Program-made: the position numbers and the translations under genes
Source of the DNA: Amphimedon queenslandica
Taxonomy: Eukaryota; Porifera; Demospongiae; Haplosclerida; Niphatidae
DNA length: 64,000 nucleotides
Direction: 5' to 3'
Assembly (NCBI RefSeq): GCF_000090795.2
Contig: NW_003546280.1
Span: forward strand, 197,855-261,854
Notes under the pieces: model-generated
Told to the model about the DNA's origin: nothing
Database searches by the model: none
Seen by the model: only the letters and a program-made list of their open reading frames with translations
Part shown: in pieces, positions 18,953 through 33,200 of the stretch
Layout of the letters: each line of letters opens with the position of its first letter
Position numbering within the stretch: the first letter of the stretch is position 1

Positions 18953-21900
18953 ATGGCTCAAGGTTAGCGAGGGAGAGAGAGACTGATGGAAGAGAAGGAG
19001 TCTGCATGTACTTATTATGTACTCTTAATCCGTCTACATGGACATTAACAAAGACAAATAACTCGAAAAGTATTTGTCAGAATCATTTCTACACAACTTA
19101 AGGACATCAATATGTATCAGAAAAAAGTGGCAAAAAATTGGGGGTGATTTCGGAGCCATTTTCGGGAAAAACCATGGGCTATAGCCTTGGGTATTTTTCA
19201 GATTTTTAACATTATCTTAAAATGGCCGTAACTTGAAAAATTGAAGTCGGAATCCGCTCAAACTTTCTACACAGCATAAGGACATCAATATGTATCAGAA
19301 AATGTAATAAAAATTTGGGGTGATTTCGGAGCCATTTTTTTGAAAAAACCATGGGCTATAGCCTTGGGTATTTTTCAGATTTTCGGCATTTTCTTAAAAT
19401 GGCCGTAACTTTAAAAATTGAAGTCGGAATCAGCTCAAACTTTCTACACAGCATAAGGACATCAATATGTATCAGAAAATGTAATAAAAATTTGGGGTGA
19501 TTTCGGAGCCATTTTTTTGAAAAAACCATGGGCTATAGCCTTGGGTATTTTTCAGATTTTCGGCATTTTCTTAAAATGGCCGTAACTTAAAAAATTGAAG
19601 TCGGAATCAGCTCAAACTTTCTACACAGCATAAGTATACATCAACATGTATCAGAAAAAGTAGTAAAATTTTTGAGTTGGCTTTTGACTAAATCCTTAGA
19701 TACCATGATACCATGATACTTCAAAGATTGTGATTATACTTGAGCATTTGAGTATGTATAACTAATTTTAGGTTTTCTCCAAAATTCAGAATATGTTTGC
19801 GTTGGGACTCCAGAAGAGAATGTCCTTGAGACCTACTTCGTGATGCTCTCGTGCTTCAACTTTGATCGTGCAAAAGACCAATGTGTTAGTGAGAAAATAA
19901 TCACATGACTGTCACATGACCATAACATGACTATCTCATAACATGACTGTGACATGTATGACCATCACATGACTATCACACAACCATCACATGGCTATCA
20001 CATGACCATCACATGGCTATCACATGACTATTGTTATAGGAACGAGAGCGAGACATTAAGAGTGCCGGAGGGGGTGGGGTCACCTGGTGTGATTTTATGA
20101 ACCTTCTCTCTCGACTCTCTACAGCTGAAACCAGCTATTTTTCAATGCAATTTAATGGTCGCTCATTTTTTAAAAAGGTACAACTTTACATGTGTAACAG
20201 CTTTTAGTTAAAGAGGGACTCATTACTTATTTTGTAGCAACTGTCAGTAGTATACGATGGCCTCCTTCATGAATTCAAGAAGGTTCACGAGGTTTATCAT
20301 CACAGAAGAGGAGGAACGGACTTCTCTTGGGAAAGGAAACTGGCCGAGCTCCTTACATCAGTAATGGAGTTTGTAGCAGCAAGAAGAGATATGATCGGCT
20401 TGTATCCTTCATAAAATAAACTGATTCTGTGATTGGTACATAGAACAATTAGAAAATGTCAGAAAAATGTGATAGATTCTTATCCTTAACTATTGTATTA
20501 GCTATCAGATATTGAATACTCTTCATAGTTGCCCCGGCGACTGTATCCGTAGCAACCAGACTCTGAGGGATATAAGGGAGAGGCACAGTGAGTGCTTTCA
20601 ACACGTCTTCCTGAAACCATTGAAGCAATCCTTCTGGTTAGACTAGCCTTTTATCAACTTATGTACAAACACCTGTGTCTCTATGAATGTGTATAATCAT
20701 CCTTTGTCTTCTCTCTGTCTGTTTCTCTTTGTCTCAAACTCCTGGTGTCTTTCTCTCTTCCTCTCTCTTTTTCTCTCCCTCTTTGTCTATTTCTACCCTC
20801 TTCATTATCCATCTCTCCCTCTCTCAAGGTCAGAGGTAGAGGTACTTTCATTATTATTAAAGGCACAGATAAGTTTATCAGATTGGCAGTACTTGCCATC
20901 ACTAATATCACTACAATCAGCTCAAACAAAGCTTAGCCTATGGCATGGGCTCCATCCTCCAGGACTTAACACGCAAGTATGATCATCAACATTGCTCTCG
21001 TGACATTATGCAAGTACATGTATACTTTTAGACCACTTCCCCTCGCTCTATGCGGTCGTCTTCTAATGCTTCTTCTTGTTTGAGCTCTTACCCGCCTCTC
21101 TACAAGTGGCTCTGCACCTTTCACAATGTACTCATGGCAAAGGTAGAGTATAAATGAAATAATTACTGTGTTTTTTTAATTTTCTAATAGTAATTATAAT
21201 AAATAATACTGATAGTTTTTAATAATAAGTTGATCAAAAACTGTAATACTACTCTATACCAGTAATGCTGTTATTTAGGACTTAGTAGTCATTTCTCTCT
21301 CTCTCTCTTTCTCTCTCAGTTCACCACTTATTTTTACAAGAATCTTCATTCCGGAGGTTTTCTAAATGACTCGAAAATCATATCTCACAAATTCCAAGAC
21401 GACTTCTTGAACTTGTAAACAGAAATACCAATAAAAACCTTTCATTCACACTCTTGCACTAGGTTCTCTGTCCTCTTGAAACAGGCTCCGCCCAATTCCT
21501 GCGTCTGTTTGGTATTTGATAGCAATGGACTTGCTGGTTATAAAGGTCCCCAGTATGAAACTCCGTCGGCCGAGTCTCCCTCGCTCTCTGGCCTCAATTC
21601 TTATCCGATTATGATGTCAATACCTCAGGTATTTAACCATTATGCCTGCAAAATTTACTTATTGCTAAAACTTGTACGTTTTCTACTTAGAATTAGCCAA
21701 TTTTGTGGAATTACAGAAATTTCACAAAATTTGCAACAATGATTGCTTAAGCATCAAGTGTAAATCTATATTCATAGTATCTTGGTTTGATTTTTAATCC
21801 TTAACATGATGACATACATACACCTTTATCGCAGGACTACGAGTTCTTATCTCACAGAGCTAACATTGTTAGCATGATCATGAATCAGAAATCAGCTTCG

Positions 21901-22214
21901 AACACGACCAGTATCATATCAACTCAGCTCGACACGAAACTAAGCTGCACCTACCATCTAGCACAAGTTAGGGGAAAGATTAGAAGAGACGACTCTATTT
22001 GATTCTCTCCTTTTTAGATTGAAGAGCGCGTCACAATGGTGACAATTGTGACCACAATGCGTGGTAAGGGGTACGAAGTGTTGATAAAAAAGCTGACTGG
22101 TGAGTAAGAATATGCCATTATTGATAATTGCACCTTTTTTTAGATGTCGTAAGTCAACTTAGATTACAACATCTAGTACAGGCACTATCAGTGGCTTCAA
22201 GCAAGAGAGAATAA
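18953..22214 (+). CDS. KICS2: KICSTOR subunit 2 (KICS2/C12orf66 homologue)
   Basis: Twelve exons give 448 residues, near the human length of 445: 18953-18962, 19790-19884, 20040-20177, 20238-20401, 20502-20636, 20829-20976, 21032-21142, 21320-21414, 21463-21628, 21835-21966, 22018-22099 and 22144-22214 (TAA). The total of 1347 coding bases is in frame. The start is a 10-base exon (ATG GCT CAA G) joined in phase 1 to EYVCVGTPEENVLETYF. Family landmarks are VLETYFVMLSCFNFDRAKDQ, ERERDIKSAGG, NGRSFFKK, LHEFKKVH, EVEVLSLLLKAQISLSDW, LPSLISLQSAQTKL and CLVFDSNG. KICSTOR tethers GATOR1 at lysosomes and restrains mTORC1 when nutrients are low. Repeat DNA fills intron 1. Confidence 0.93.
19080..19665 (+). 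repeat. tandem array of a 177-bp intronic repeat
   Basis: Four head-to-tail units lie in KICS2 intron 1. The landmark CATAAG occurs at 19275, 19452 and 19629, exactly 177 bp apart, with an older copy about 178 bp before. Each unit includes GGGGTGATTTCGGAGCCATT, CCATGGGCTATAGCCTTGG, AAAATGGCCGTAACTT and GGAATCAGCTCAAACTTTCT. No open frame runs through it. Confidence 0.95.
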
Positions 22215-22342
22215 AGAATATAATCATGTGATTATTGTTGCTATAATTATTATGTCATGTGACTGTTTTATTGAGATATCAAATCCAAGATTTATAATAA
22301 TTATAATAAATGAACAAAATACAGTTGAAGACAGTTTCCATT

Positions 22343-24108
22343 TTAGTCATCTCCAAACAGATCTAAAGATTGACAGCAAGAGGGGAGTAAAGGAAAAAAA
22401 TGAAGACCAACTCACCAAATCCCATTCCATCGTCGCTGTCTTCATCACTTTCATCTTTCTTTGCTTCCTCTTTCTTTTCTTCTTCCTTCTCTTCTCCACC
22501 TCCTTTAGGAGCAGCAGCTGCACTGGCAGCCATTGCTGCAGCTAGTGCTTCAGGATCAGATAACAATGTCTTCAACTAAGAAATTAGAAAAATTAAAATG
22601 CACTCTTTGACTAAAAAACTAAATTAAATGAAATACAATATATTGTATATTACTCACTTCCTCTGCCTCCTTGAAATTGATATCAGTAGCAACAGCAATG
22701 GCCAGGAGGTTCTAAACAGGATTATACACGTCACATGAAAGTCATGTGACCATACAGGGGCTAACCTTGAACCCGTTAACAATAGAGTGTGGAACAGAGG
22801 CTGTCGTTGGATAGCCGATTGCAAGAGACACAGAAGCAACATTGGTCACACCCTAAAAGATAAATATACGTAATCAATCAATGCATCGTTAATAGTGTCA
22901 CACCAAATATGGACGTGACATTAATGATAGAGCCTCATTGTAGGTAAGGATGAGCATCAGGTCATGTGACAGACACATGACTAGTCAGGTAATACATGCA
23001 ATTATTATTAATCATCGGCCAAACGGTATTTATAGAAAAAGAGGTATTCAGACGTACTAGCATAAATTTCTTCAACAAGTCGTCATCACTGATATCAAGT
23101 ACATCGGGAGAAAAAACAGAGCCGGAATCGTACACTAACACAACGATCACATGATCAAATGATTACGGTTTACTCACCTTGAAATATAACAAGACCGTAA
23201 GAGAAAGGCATAATCTTCAACATCTGAAGCAGAGTAGCCTCAGAAGCTCCCACTTTCTCATCTTTCTTGATAATGTGGACCTCACCCTAGCCAACAAAAA
23301 AAAGACTAAGGAGGTACCTTTCCTTGTGTCTCTCACCAGTATTTCAATGGTACCACGTGCAATCTTGGTCTGTATACGCAGGGCTTGAAAGAAGGATGTC
23401 TTCTCTGGACCAAGCCCAGTGTTTTGTGGAGGGATTTTAACGTCAATAGGAGCAAGAGCACCTGCTTTGGCTGGAGCACTAACCTGTCACAATTATATTG
23501 AAAAAAAAAGCCAAATAAAAGGCTGATTGATCCAGTATTATACATAGGTCATAAGCAAAAATAATCAATTTATTAAAGTGCATCAGAAGGAAGGCAGCAA
23601 TGGAATAATATCAACATAAACAACATCAGCTGTGACATATAACCATTGATTCATCATTTGCACTAGCGAGTGAGAAATGGGTGGAGTTACATACCTTGTT
23701 GTCCGTGATAAGGTCACGAACGTCTTTCAAGTCTTCATGGGTGAATACAAACCCAATGTTACCCTTTACGTGAGGAAGGAGCTTCTCAAGCTGAGGGTTT
23801 GTATCAAGTGCACTACGAATGATCTTCCTAGATACATTAATTACTTAATTTTAGCCACACCCAGAAAATGGCCGACCTTATGGTAGTGTTTTTCCCCATT
23901 AACAATATTCCTTTCCCTCGCAAAGATATCCTAATCTGCTGCATCTGCTTAGACCCGACATTATCTGCACCTACAATGAAAACCTTTGAGTACTCGCTAA
24001 AGAGCTCCTAAAATAATCAGAATTAATAAAACTAATATATGAAGGTCCACTTGCCATTAGACGTAGAGCATAGTTGGCTTTCCATGTAGCTTTGTCTTCC
24101 CTGCCCAT
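22343..24108 (-). CDS. RPLP0: 60S acidic ribosomal protein P0
   Basis: Ten exons give 323 residues (human 317): 24108-24055, 24007-23877, 23827-23695, 23483-23337, 23286-23178, 23134-23058, 22852-22766, 22711-22658, 22575-22416 and 22362-22343 (TAA). All phases close. Landmarks are [68 protein letters not shown] and [17 protein letters not shown]. The Ala-rich hinge and acidic tail end in [15 protein letters not shown]0 is the stalk base of the large ribosomal subunit and binds P1/P2 and GTPase factors. Intron 1 uses a GC donor (ATG|GCAAGT). The 211-bp intron 23694-23484 holds a C/D snoRNA. The last exon is only 20 bases. Confidence 0.97.
23577..23664 (-). ncRNA. intronic C/D-box snoRNA with 18S rRNA guide
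   Basis: On the minus strand, inside an RPLP0 intron, an 88-nt segment has a perfect 6-bp terminal stem (AGTGCA at the 5' end, TGCACT at the 3' end). Box C (ATGATGA, complement of 23651-23657) follows the 5' stem and box D (CTGA, complement of 23583-23586) precedes the 3' stem. An internal D' (CTGA, 23626-23629) and a C'-like TGTTGAT are present. The 14 nt directly 5' of box D, TTGCTGCCTTCCTT, complement the universally conserved 18S rRNA stretch AAGGAAGGCAGCA. The fifth-base rule points to the adenosine of the GGAAGG core, the region methylated under yeast snR52 and vertebrate SNORD83. The layout is seen; the target is inferred. Confidence 0.88.
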
Positions 24109-24221
24109 TTTCCTATAGTGGGATCAAGGATTGCCTCGGTGGGTTTAAAGATCTATAAATAAAAAGGAATTGTTGTCAGAAAATTCTTTGACTTTCTTAC
24201 AAGCTACTCAAGAAGAAAGAA
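24109..24221. promoter_or_regulatory. bidirectional promoter of RPLP0 and ESD
   Basis: There are 113 bp between the start codon of RPLP0 (24108, minus) and the upstream start codon of the esterase D gene (24222, plus). It includes a pyrimidine-containing stretch in the RPLP0 direction, but I cannot assign a TOP motif with certainty. Confidence 0.55.
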
Positions 24222-25193
24222 ATGGAGGAAAATATAGCACGAGGTCTATTTGATGAGCATGCGCATAGAGTCAGTCAGCCAATGTGTGGGAGTAAACCAC
24301 CATGTGGGTGTGGGTCATTAGGAAAAAATAATATGGCGGCATCTCAAGTGACAGAAGTGAGCAAGGCAAAGTCCTTTGGAGGATGGCAGAAAGTGTTTCA
24401 GCATCACAGCGACGTCCTTAAATGCGACATGAAGTTTGCTATCTACCTTCCTCAGGAATCAGAGACCAAGAAAGTCCCAGTAATTTACTATCTCTCTGGA
24501 CTCACGTGCACAGAACAAAATGTCATTGCCAAATCAGGATTCCAGAGATACGCTTCTGAGGCCGGAGTAGCCATAGTAGCGCCAGACACGAGCCCAAGAG
24601 GCTGCAATATCGAGGGAGAAGACGATTCCTATGACTTTGGCTCGGGAGCTGGTTTCTATATTAACGCTACAACAGAGAAATGGAAAGAGAACTATAATAT
24701 GTATTCGTATGTAACAAAAGAGCTCCCAGCCGCTATTGAAACAAACTTCAACATTGAGCCGTCTCGCAAGTCCATATTTGGGCATAGCATGGGTGGACAT
24801 GGTGCTCTGATTTGCTACCTAAAGAACCCTGGGTCTTACATATCTGTATCTGCCTTTGCTCCGATATGTAACCCGTCTAACTGCCCTTGGGGAAAGAAGG
24901 CTTTTACGGGTTACCTTGGGCCCGACGAGGAGACGTGGAAAGAATGGGATGCTACAGAGCTTGTCAAAAGCTACAAAGGTCCTAACCTTGGCTACATACT
25001 CATAGATCAAGGGGCTGACGATAATTTCCTGAAAGAGAAGCAGCTCCTTCCGGAGGCTTTCGTTGATGCATGTCGCGTGAGTAATGTCCCTGTTGTCCTT
25101 CAAATGCAAGAGGGCTATGATCACAGCTATTACTTTGTGTCCACTTTCATTGGAGGACAGATTCAGCATCACGCCAAACTCCTCAAACAATAA
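24222..25193 (+). CDS. ESD: S-formylglutathione hydrolase (esterase D), single exon
   Basis: An intronless frame of 323 codons. It hydrolyses S-formylglutathione to glutathione and formate in formaldehyde detoxification. Landmarks are [45 protein letters not shown], the nucleophile elbow GHSMGGHG (Ser189), the acid in DQGADDNF and the histidine in GYDHSYYF (His301), so the catalytic triad is intact. The family is normally about 282 residues. Starting at the internal Met38 (24333, MAASQVTEV) would give 286 residues and fits the family. The first Met adds 37 residues with the Cys-rich motif [11 protein letters not shown]. Both ATGs have an A at -3, so two isoforms are possible. Confidence 0.96.
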   Translation: MEENIARGLFDEHAHRVSQPMCGSKPPCGCGSLGKNNMAASQVTEVSKAKSFGGWQKVFQHHSDVLKCDMKFAIYLPQESETKKVPVIYYLSGLTCTEQNVIAKSGFQRYASEAGVAIVAPDTSPRGCNIEGEDDSYDFGSGAGFYINATTEKWKENYNMYSYVTKELPAAIETNFNIEPSRKSIFGHSMGGHGALICYLKNPGSYISVSAFAPICNPSNCPWGKKAFTGYLGPDEETWKEWDATELVKSYKGPNLGYILIDQGADDNFLKEKQLLPEAFVDACRVSNVPVVLQMQEGYDHSYYFVSTFIGGQIQHHAKLLKQ

Positions 25194-25357
25194 GAAACTA
25201 ATAACTAATTTATAATTACTGCTTCGCTAGTTAATGATAATAAACTACTTCATTAATTCACTTTAGTAACGGATGAAATAATTTTGTTTCTTTTTTGATT
25301 AGATATAAAAAATTGAAGTGATTTTTGTCTCTCTTTGTTAAAATTGATTTTTTTTCT

Positions 25358-26502
25358 TCACGGTAACCACTTTGCAGCTGTTTCGTAATTGAGAGTAAAA
25401 GATTGTCGGAAACTTTTGGAGTTCGGAGAGTGACAGATGAAATCAAGAATGTCCAAGTTCCTGGGCTCATCGTCATCTGGACCTAAAAGTACACATTAAA
25501 AATACTCTAACAAAAAAATCGCTGACTGATATTTAATGAAAATAATATGCAAATTTTGGCCTAAGAAAATCATGCTTTTTCAAAAGAAAAAAGCTAAAAA
25601 ATCCCAACCTTTTATTACATTTTCTAATAGATGCATTCATGCTGGTTAGAAATATTTCAGATTTAGACAAATTAATTCTATGTACCTAATATAAAATTTC
25701 TTGGGTCAAAGTGGGTCGGGTTTGGAGTTTTTGGTAAAACCCACTTCAAAACGGCGTAATGAGTCGCATACTGATCAATGAGAAACCCACGAATAATAGA
25801 ATAATAAATACCGCCTGAATAATCCAATAGTGACACTATGTCACCTACTTCATAGACAGTACCCTGAGAATGAGAAATGAGGATACAGTTTGAGAAAAGG
25901 TTTGAGTTTTTCTGTAGTACATATACAATTACCTTATGTAAGACAGAGTTGCTGGTTTGGAGGTGTGGCTCAGGAGTCGGAGCTTTCATCGGCTGTACAT
26001 TATGCATGCATATAAAATACATGTATTTAGGTAAACAAAATGAAGTACAATGTTAGGATATTACAGACACACATTTAATTTTAATCATTAATGGAGATAC
26101 ATCAAACATTAGAAAATAAAATGCTTTATCATTAAACTTTTTAGATGCTAAAAATACTACCGTAAGTAATACGGCAACATATAAACTTACCCTTCCTTTT
26201 ATCAGAGTCCTCCTTCCTTGCTGCTGGTTGCTTACTTGAGGTGGCTGACTAGAGGAAGACTTCTCACTAGTAGCACCACCTCCTTTAGGCCCTCTCTTCC
26301 CTCCTTTCCTCTTCCTAGTGGTAGTTGGGGCTGGGCTTGAACTGAAAGGTGGAGGAGTTGGAGTGTCTGTGGAGCTTTCGACTGCTTTTTCTACCTTTTT
26401 ATGGTTCGTATAGCACTCCAGACATATTACCTTCCCCTCTTCGGCCCTTCTCCATATGGGGCTGGAATCTGCTTCACAAACTGAGCAAATTGGATCCTCC
26501 AT
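25358..26502 (-). CDS. GATAD1: GATA zinc finger domain-containing protein 1
   Basis: Four exons, 26502-26191, 25992-25933, 25863-25686 and 25482-25358 (TGA), encode 224 residues. The N-terminus carries a GATA-type finger CSVCEADSSPIWRR...CLECY. A Pro/Ser/Lys-rich linker with TRKRKGGKRG follows. The C-terminal half matches GATAD1: GTVYEVGDIVSLLDYSGGIYY, IRGFLIDQYA, FDPRNFILGPDDDEPRNLD and FICHSP. GATAD1 is a chromatin reader-associated nuclear protein linked to H3K4me3 complexes. The protein is shorter than the human one (269) mainly in the linker. It is convergent with ESD (164 bp) and divergent from GGT (86 bp). Confidence 0.9.
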
Positions 26503-26588
26503 CTTTTATTATCTGATAAACCACACCTTAGATCACGCCTTATTTTACGTGGGCGTTATATAGTGGGTGTGGTTCACGTGGAAGAAAA
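26503..26588. promoter_or_regulatory. bidirectional promoter of GATAD1 and the gamma-glutamyltransferase gene
   Basis: Start codons of the two divergent genes are only 86 bp apart, the tightest pair in the window. The segment contains repeated short motifs of the CCACACC/GGTGTGG type on both strands. Confidence 0.55.
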
Positions 26589-29690
<3,102 letters not shown>

Positions 29691-30217
29691 TCATAACGTA
29701 GTGTCTGGTTTTTTTATATCTCGTGTATGATTAAATTCTCTATTAGTTTGTTTGAATCAAAACAATGTAGAATCTATGTACGTGAGTAGTGGCTGATGTA
29801 GAATTCATGTAGCAGTTTTTGTAAGGAGTTTAGGGTGCATGTAGTTGATTCGATTAAAGTTTTTAAGTTATCAGATTGGCAACAGGTTTTAAGAACAATG
29901 ACTATACACCGTTTTTAAAGCACACTTGGTGGTATCAGCAGCCAACAGCTCTCTTCATGGCACCTGCATCCTTTCTCTTTATTTTCATTCCCATAAGGGT
30001 GAGATCAAAAATACAACACAATGTACATATTTATTATATGCTTGGCCACACACATGTAGATTTACACTCATGTAGATGTAAAAACACATATAACAGTATT
30101 GTGTAGTGGTACATTCCTCTATGTGGGAAGCTTCTCTCCACATCTTACAAAGCTGTGGGAATCCATGCAATATATACTAGTGCAGGTGTGCCATCTTCTG
30201 CATAAGTCACAGTAGCT
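29691..30217. other. intergenic region between GGT and the beta-helix receptor gene
   Basis: About 530 bp, probably the GGT 3' UTR followed by the promoter of the downstream plus-strand gene. A region rich in ACACATGTAGAT lies near 30048-30080. No gene seen. Confidence 0.6.
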
Positions 30218-33200
30218 ATGTCTCTCCTGTTAGTGGTTGTTCTCTTATTCTTCAGTATCTCCTGCAGTGTCTCCTCTGCTCAGTATTATGTGTCTGATGA
30301 CTGCAGTTCAGTTACTCAGTCACCTTGTCATCCTTTATCAACATATACTTCGAATATTTTGGATTTAGGTGACAGTATCTTTTACTTTGTTGGAACAAGT
30401 GTCATAGATTATCATGTGATTTTGTTTACTTCCAATCTTACACTTCAAGGTATGGGTGAGTCCTCGATTGTTAAGTGTGTAAATGACAGTACTTTTTTAC
30501 TCACTGATGTGCATCACTTTAACATAATGAGTCTCTCTTTTCATGATTGTGGGTTAGAGTTTTTTATCTGTTCCAATATCAGCTTTTCACATTTTTCAAT
30601 GTCTCGTGGTTTCATTTACATTGCGTTTGCAAAAAAAGTAGCTATTTCTAACTCTACACTTATTAAACTAGAAAATTTGCTTGCAGATAATGCATTCGAT
30701 TTTAAAATTGTGTCAACAGTCATCACTGGTGGTACTAGTTTCAATGTCCTTGGTTTTATATATTCTCCACCCACTGAATGTGACTATGAGCAAAATAACT
30801 ACTCACCGGAAATAACAAATGTGTCAATGCACCAAGCGTCACTCATAGTCTTGTTTGATCAGAGTTCCTCCTATCATGTTGAAGTAGACATCAGTGGCTT
30901 TGTTGCCAATGGAATATTTTTTTCTATTACCCCGTTGTCATCTCAAGAAATTCGAGTAAGTAACACATCAAGCCATAGCTCAAAAATAGGATTGGGTATC
31001 TCAAATGAAGAAGAATCTGAGTCAATCCAGTCTAGTTGTGATATAGATCTAATTCCATATTTCCAGAGACAGATCTACCTTAAAGTAAGAAATTGTCAGT
31101 TTTATGATAACACATATGGATTTTATGATTTAACATCTGACATGGTGACAGTTTCAATTGATGAATCTGTAGCATACAACAATAGATTTGGTTTAATTGT
31201 TTTAGAGTCTGTCAATGTTTCTGTTACGAATATGAAAATGTTCAATAATGAGAACAACCTCATCGCATTCAGTGAAGTGTTTCTAAGTAATGTCAGCATA
31301 ACTAGTAACACTGTAGCATCTGGATTGACACTACAAAGAGGATTCGCGACTGTAGCTGATACTTTATTCATATCTAATAACTCTGGAACAAACGGAGGAG
31401 GGCTAGCAGTGTATGACGATTCTTATTTAAAGTTGCTTCCAGGAGCTCGAGTGGATATTGTGGGTAACCATGCTACTGAAAAAGGTGGTGGAATATATAC
31501 TAACAATTACCTCTATTGTCCATTTCAAAGCAACTCCAATCTACCACCAGTATATGTAAATGTATCAAGAAATTCCGCTGATTTAGTGGGACATGATATT
31601 TATGGTATTTTTTACAAGGATAACTGTACAAGCTATTTCAGTGATAATATAAGAGCAGCAAATGTTCCACGTAAAATGTGCTTTTGTGATCCCAGAAATG
31701 CCAGCAGGAAGACCTATGCTCATTCCAATTGCCTTAGGCACATACCAGAAAAAAATGCATTTCCTGGTCAAGAGCTAAAAGTTAACATCATTATGATTGG
31801 TTTATCGTACTCTGAAGACGATGTTACTGCTGGCGATGTTAATGTATACTTTGATGATAAAATAATGATGGAAAGACAGCCCATCCTAGCAAATTGTTCA
31901 TCAGTTGAGATTAAACTACAAACTGCAGATTATACTAAACATAATGTCAAGTTTTCTCTCTATCAACATTTTGACAGCTTCCCTATAGCTGAGCTCCAGG
32001 TGTCATTTCATAGCGATTCTCTTTACTCCAGTGTCTTTATCAATAATAATTCTCTAGCTTGCAGTGTCTTTATCAATGAGTGTCCTATTGGTTTCTCTGT
32101 TAATGGCTCGAGTGAGTGTGACTGCAGTCAAAGTGTTCATAGGCAGAATGTGACTTGTGATATAAATACACAATCTATCACTCACAATGGTCTACTCTGG
32201 ATTGGAACATATGATACCAGTACACCTTTCAATGCTAATGCAACCAATCCTAATGCATGCATTATCAATGAGGACTGTCTCCTCTATTGTTCTCCTAATC
32301 CTGTTACCTTCAAGTTGAATGACACTGATACTCAATGTGTGGATAATAGAGGACACAGAATGTGTGGATCATGTAGAGAGGGATACAGTCTACTAATGGG
32401 ATCAAACAACTGTGGACATTGTGATGATAAACATACTTACATGGTTATAACATGGGTAACATTGTTTGCAGTGATGGGTGTATTGTTAGTGTTTCTATTG
32501 ATTGCTCTCAATTTAACAGTATCAGTGGGTACACTCAATGGTCTATTGTTCTATGCTAACATTGTCAAGTTATACGAGCCAGTCTTTTCAAGGAAAGGAG
32601 CATTACCAGTCTTAAAGCAAGTGATATCATGGATTAACTTAGACTTCGGTTTTGAAGCATGTTTTTACAATGGTATGGACACTTATGCTAAACAATGGCT
32701 CCAGTTTGCTTTCCCCCTTTACCTGTGGGTTGTCATTATTATCATTATACAATTGTGTAGGAGATATGGTAAGATATCAAGACTGATGGGGTCTCATGCT
32801 GTTCCTGTTCTATCTACACTCTTCCTTCTCTCATACACCAAATTAGTACGTACTATTGTTATTGTATTGCATCAGCGTGGGGTAACTCTTCACTGTACAA
32901 ATGAGTCAGTAAGATCAGTTAGTTTATGGTATGAGGATCCTAATGTTGAATATGCTAAGGGGAAGCATGCTGGACTACTTGCATTTGCTCTTGTAGTGTT
33001 TCTCTTTTTTATTCTGCCCTACACTTTGTTTCTCTTGCTCGATCCTCTTTATGAGAAGTATCTCTCAAATTATAAAATGTTTAAGAAAGTATGGGGTCAT
33101 TTTAAGCCTATTATTGATGCTTATAGTGGTCCAATGAAAGATGAGTATCGGTTCTGGCCTGGTCTACTGCTAGTGGCTAGGATACCAATCCTTCTCTCTG

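Noticed and set aside
22853-23057. Second possible C/D snoRNA in the other long RPLP0 intron
   Set aside because: CCGATGATT and CCTGATG are present on the minus strand, but box C is off consensus by two positions and there is no terminal stem.
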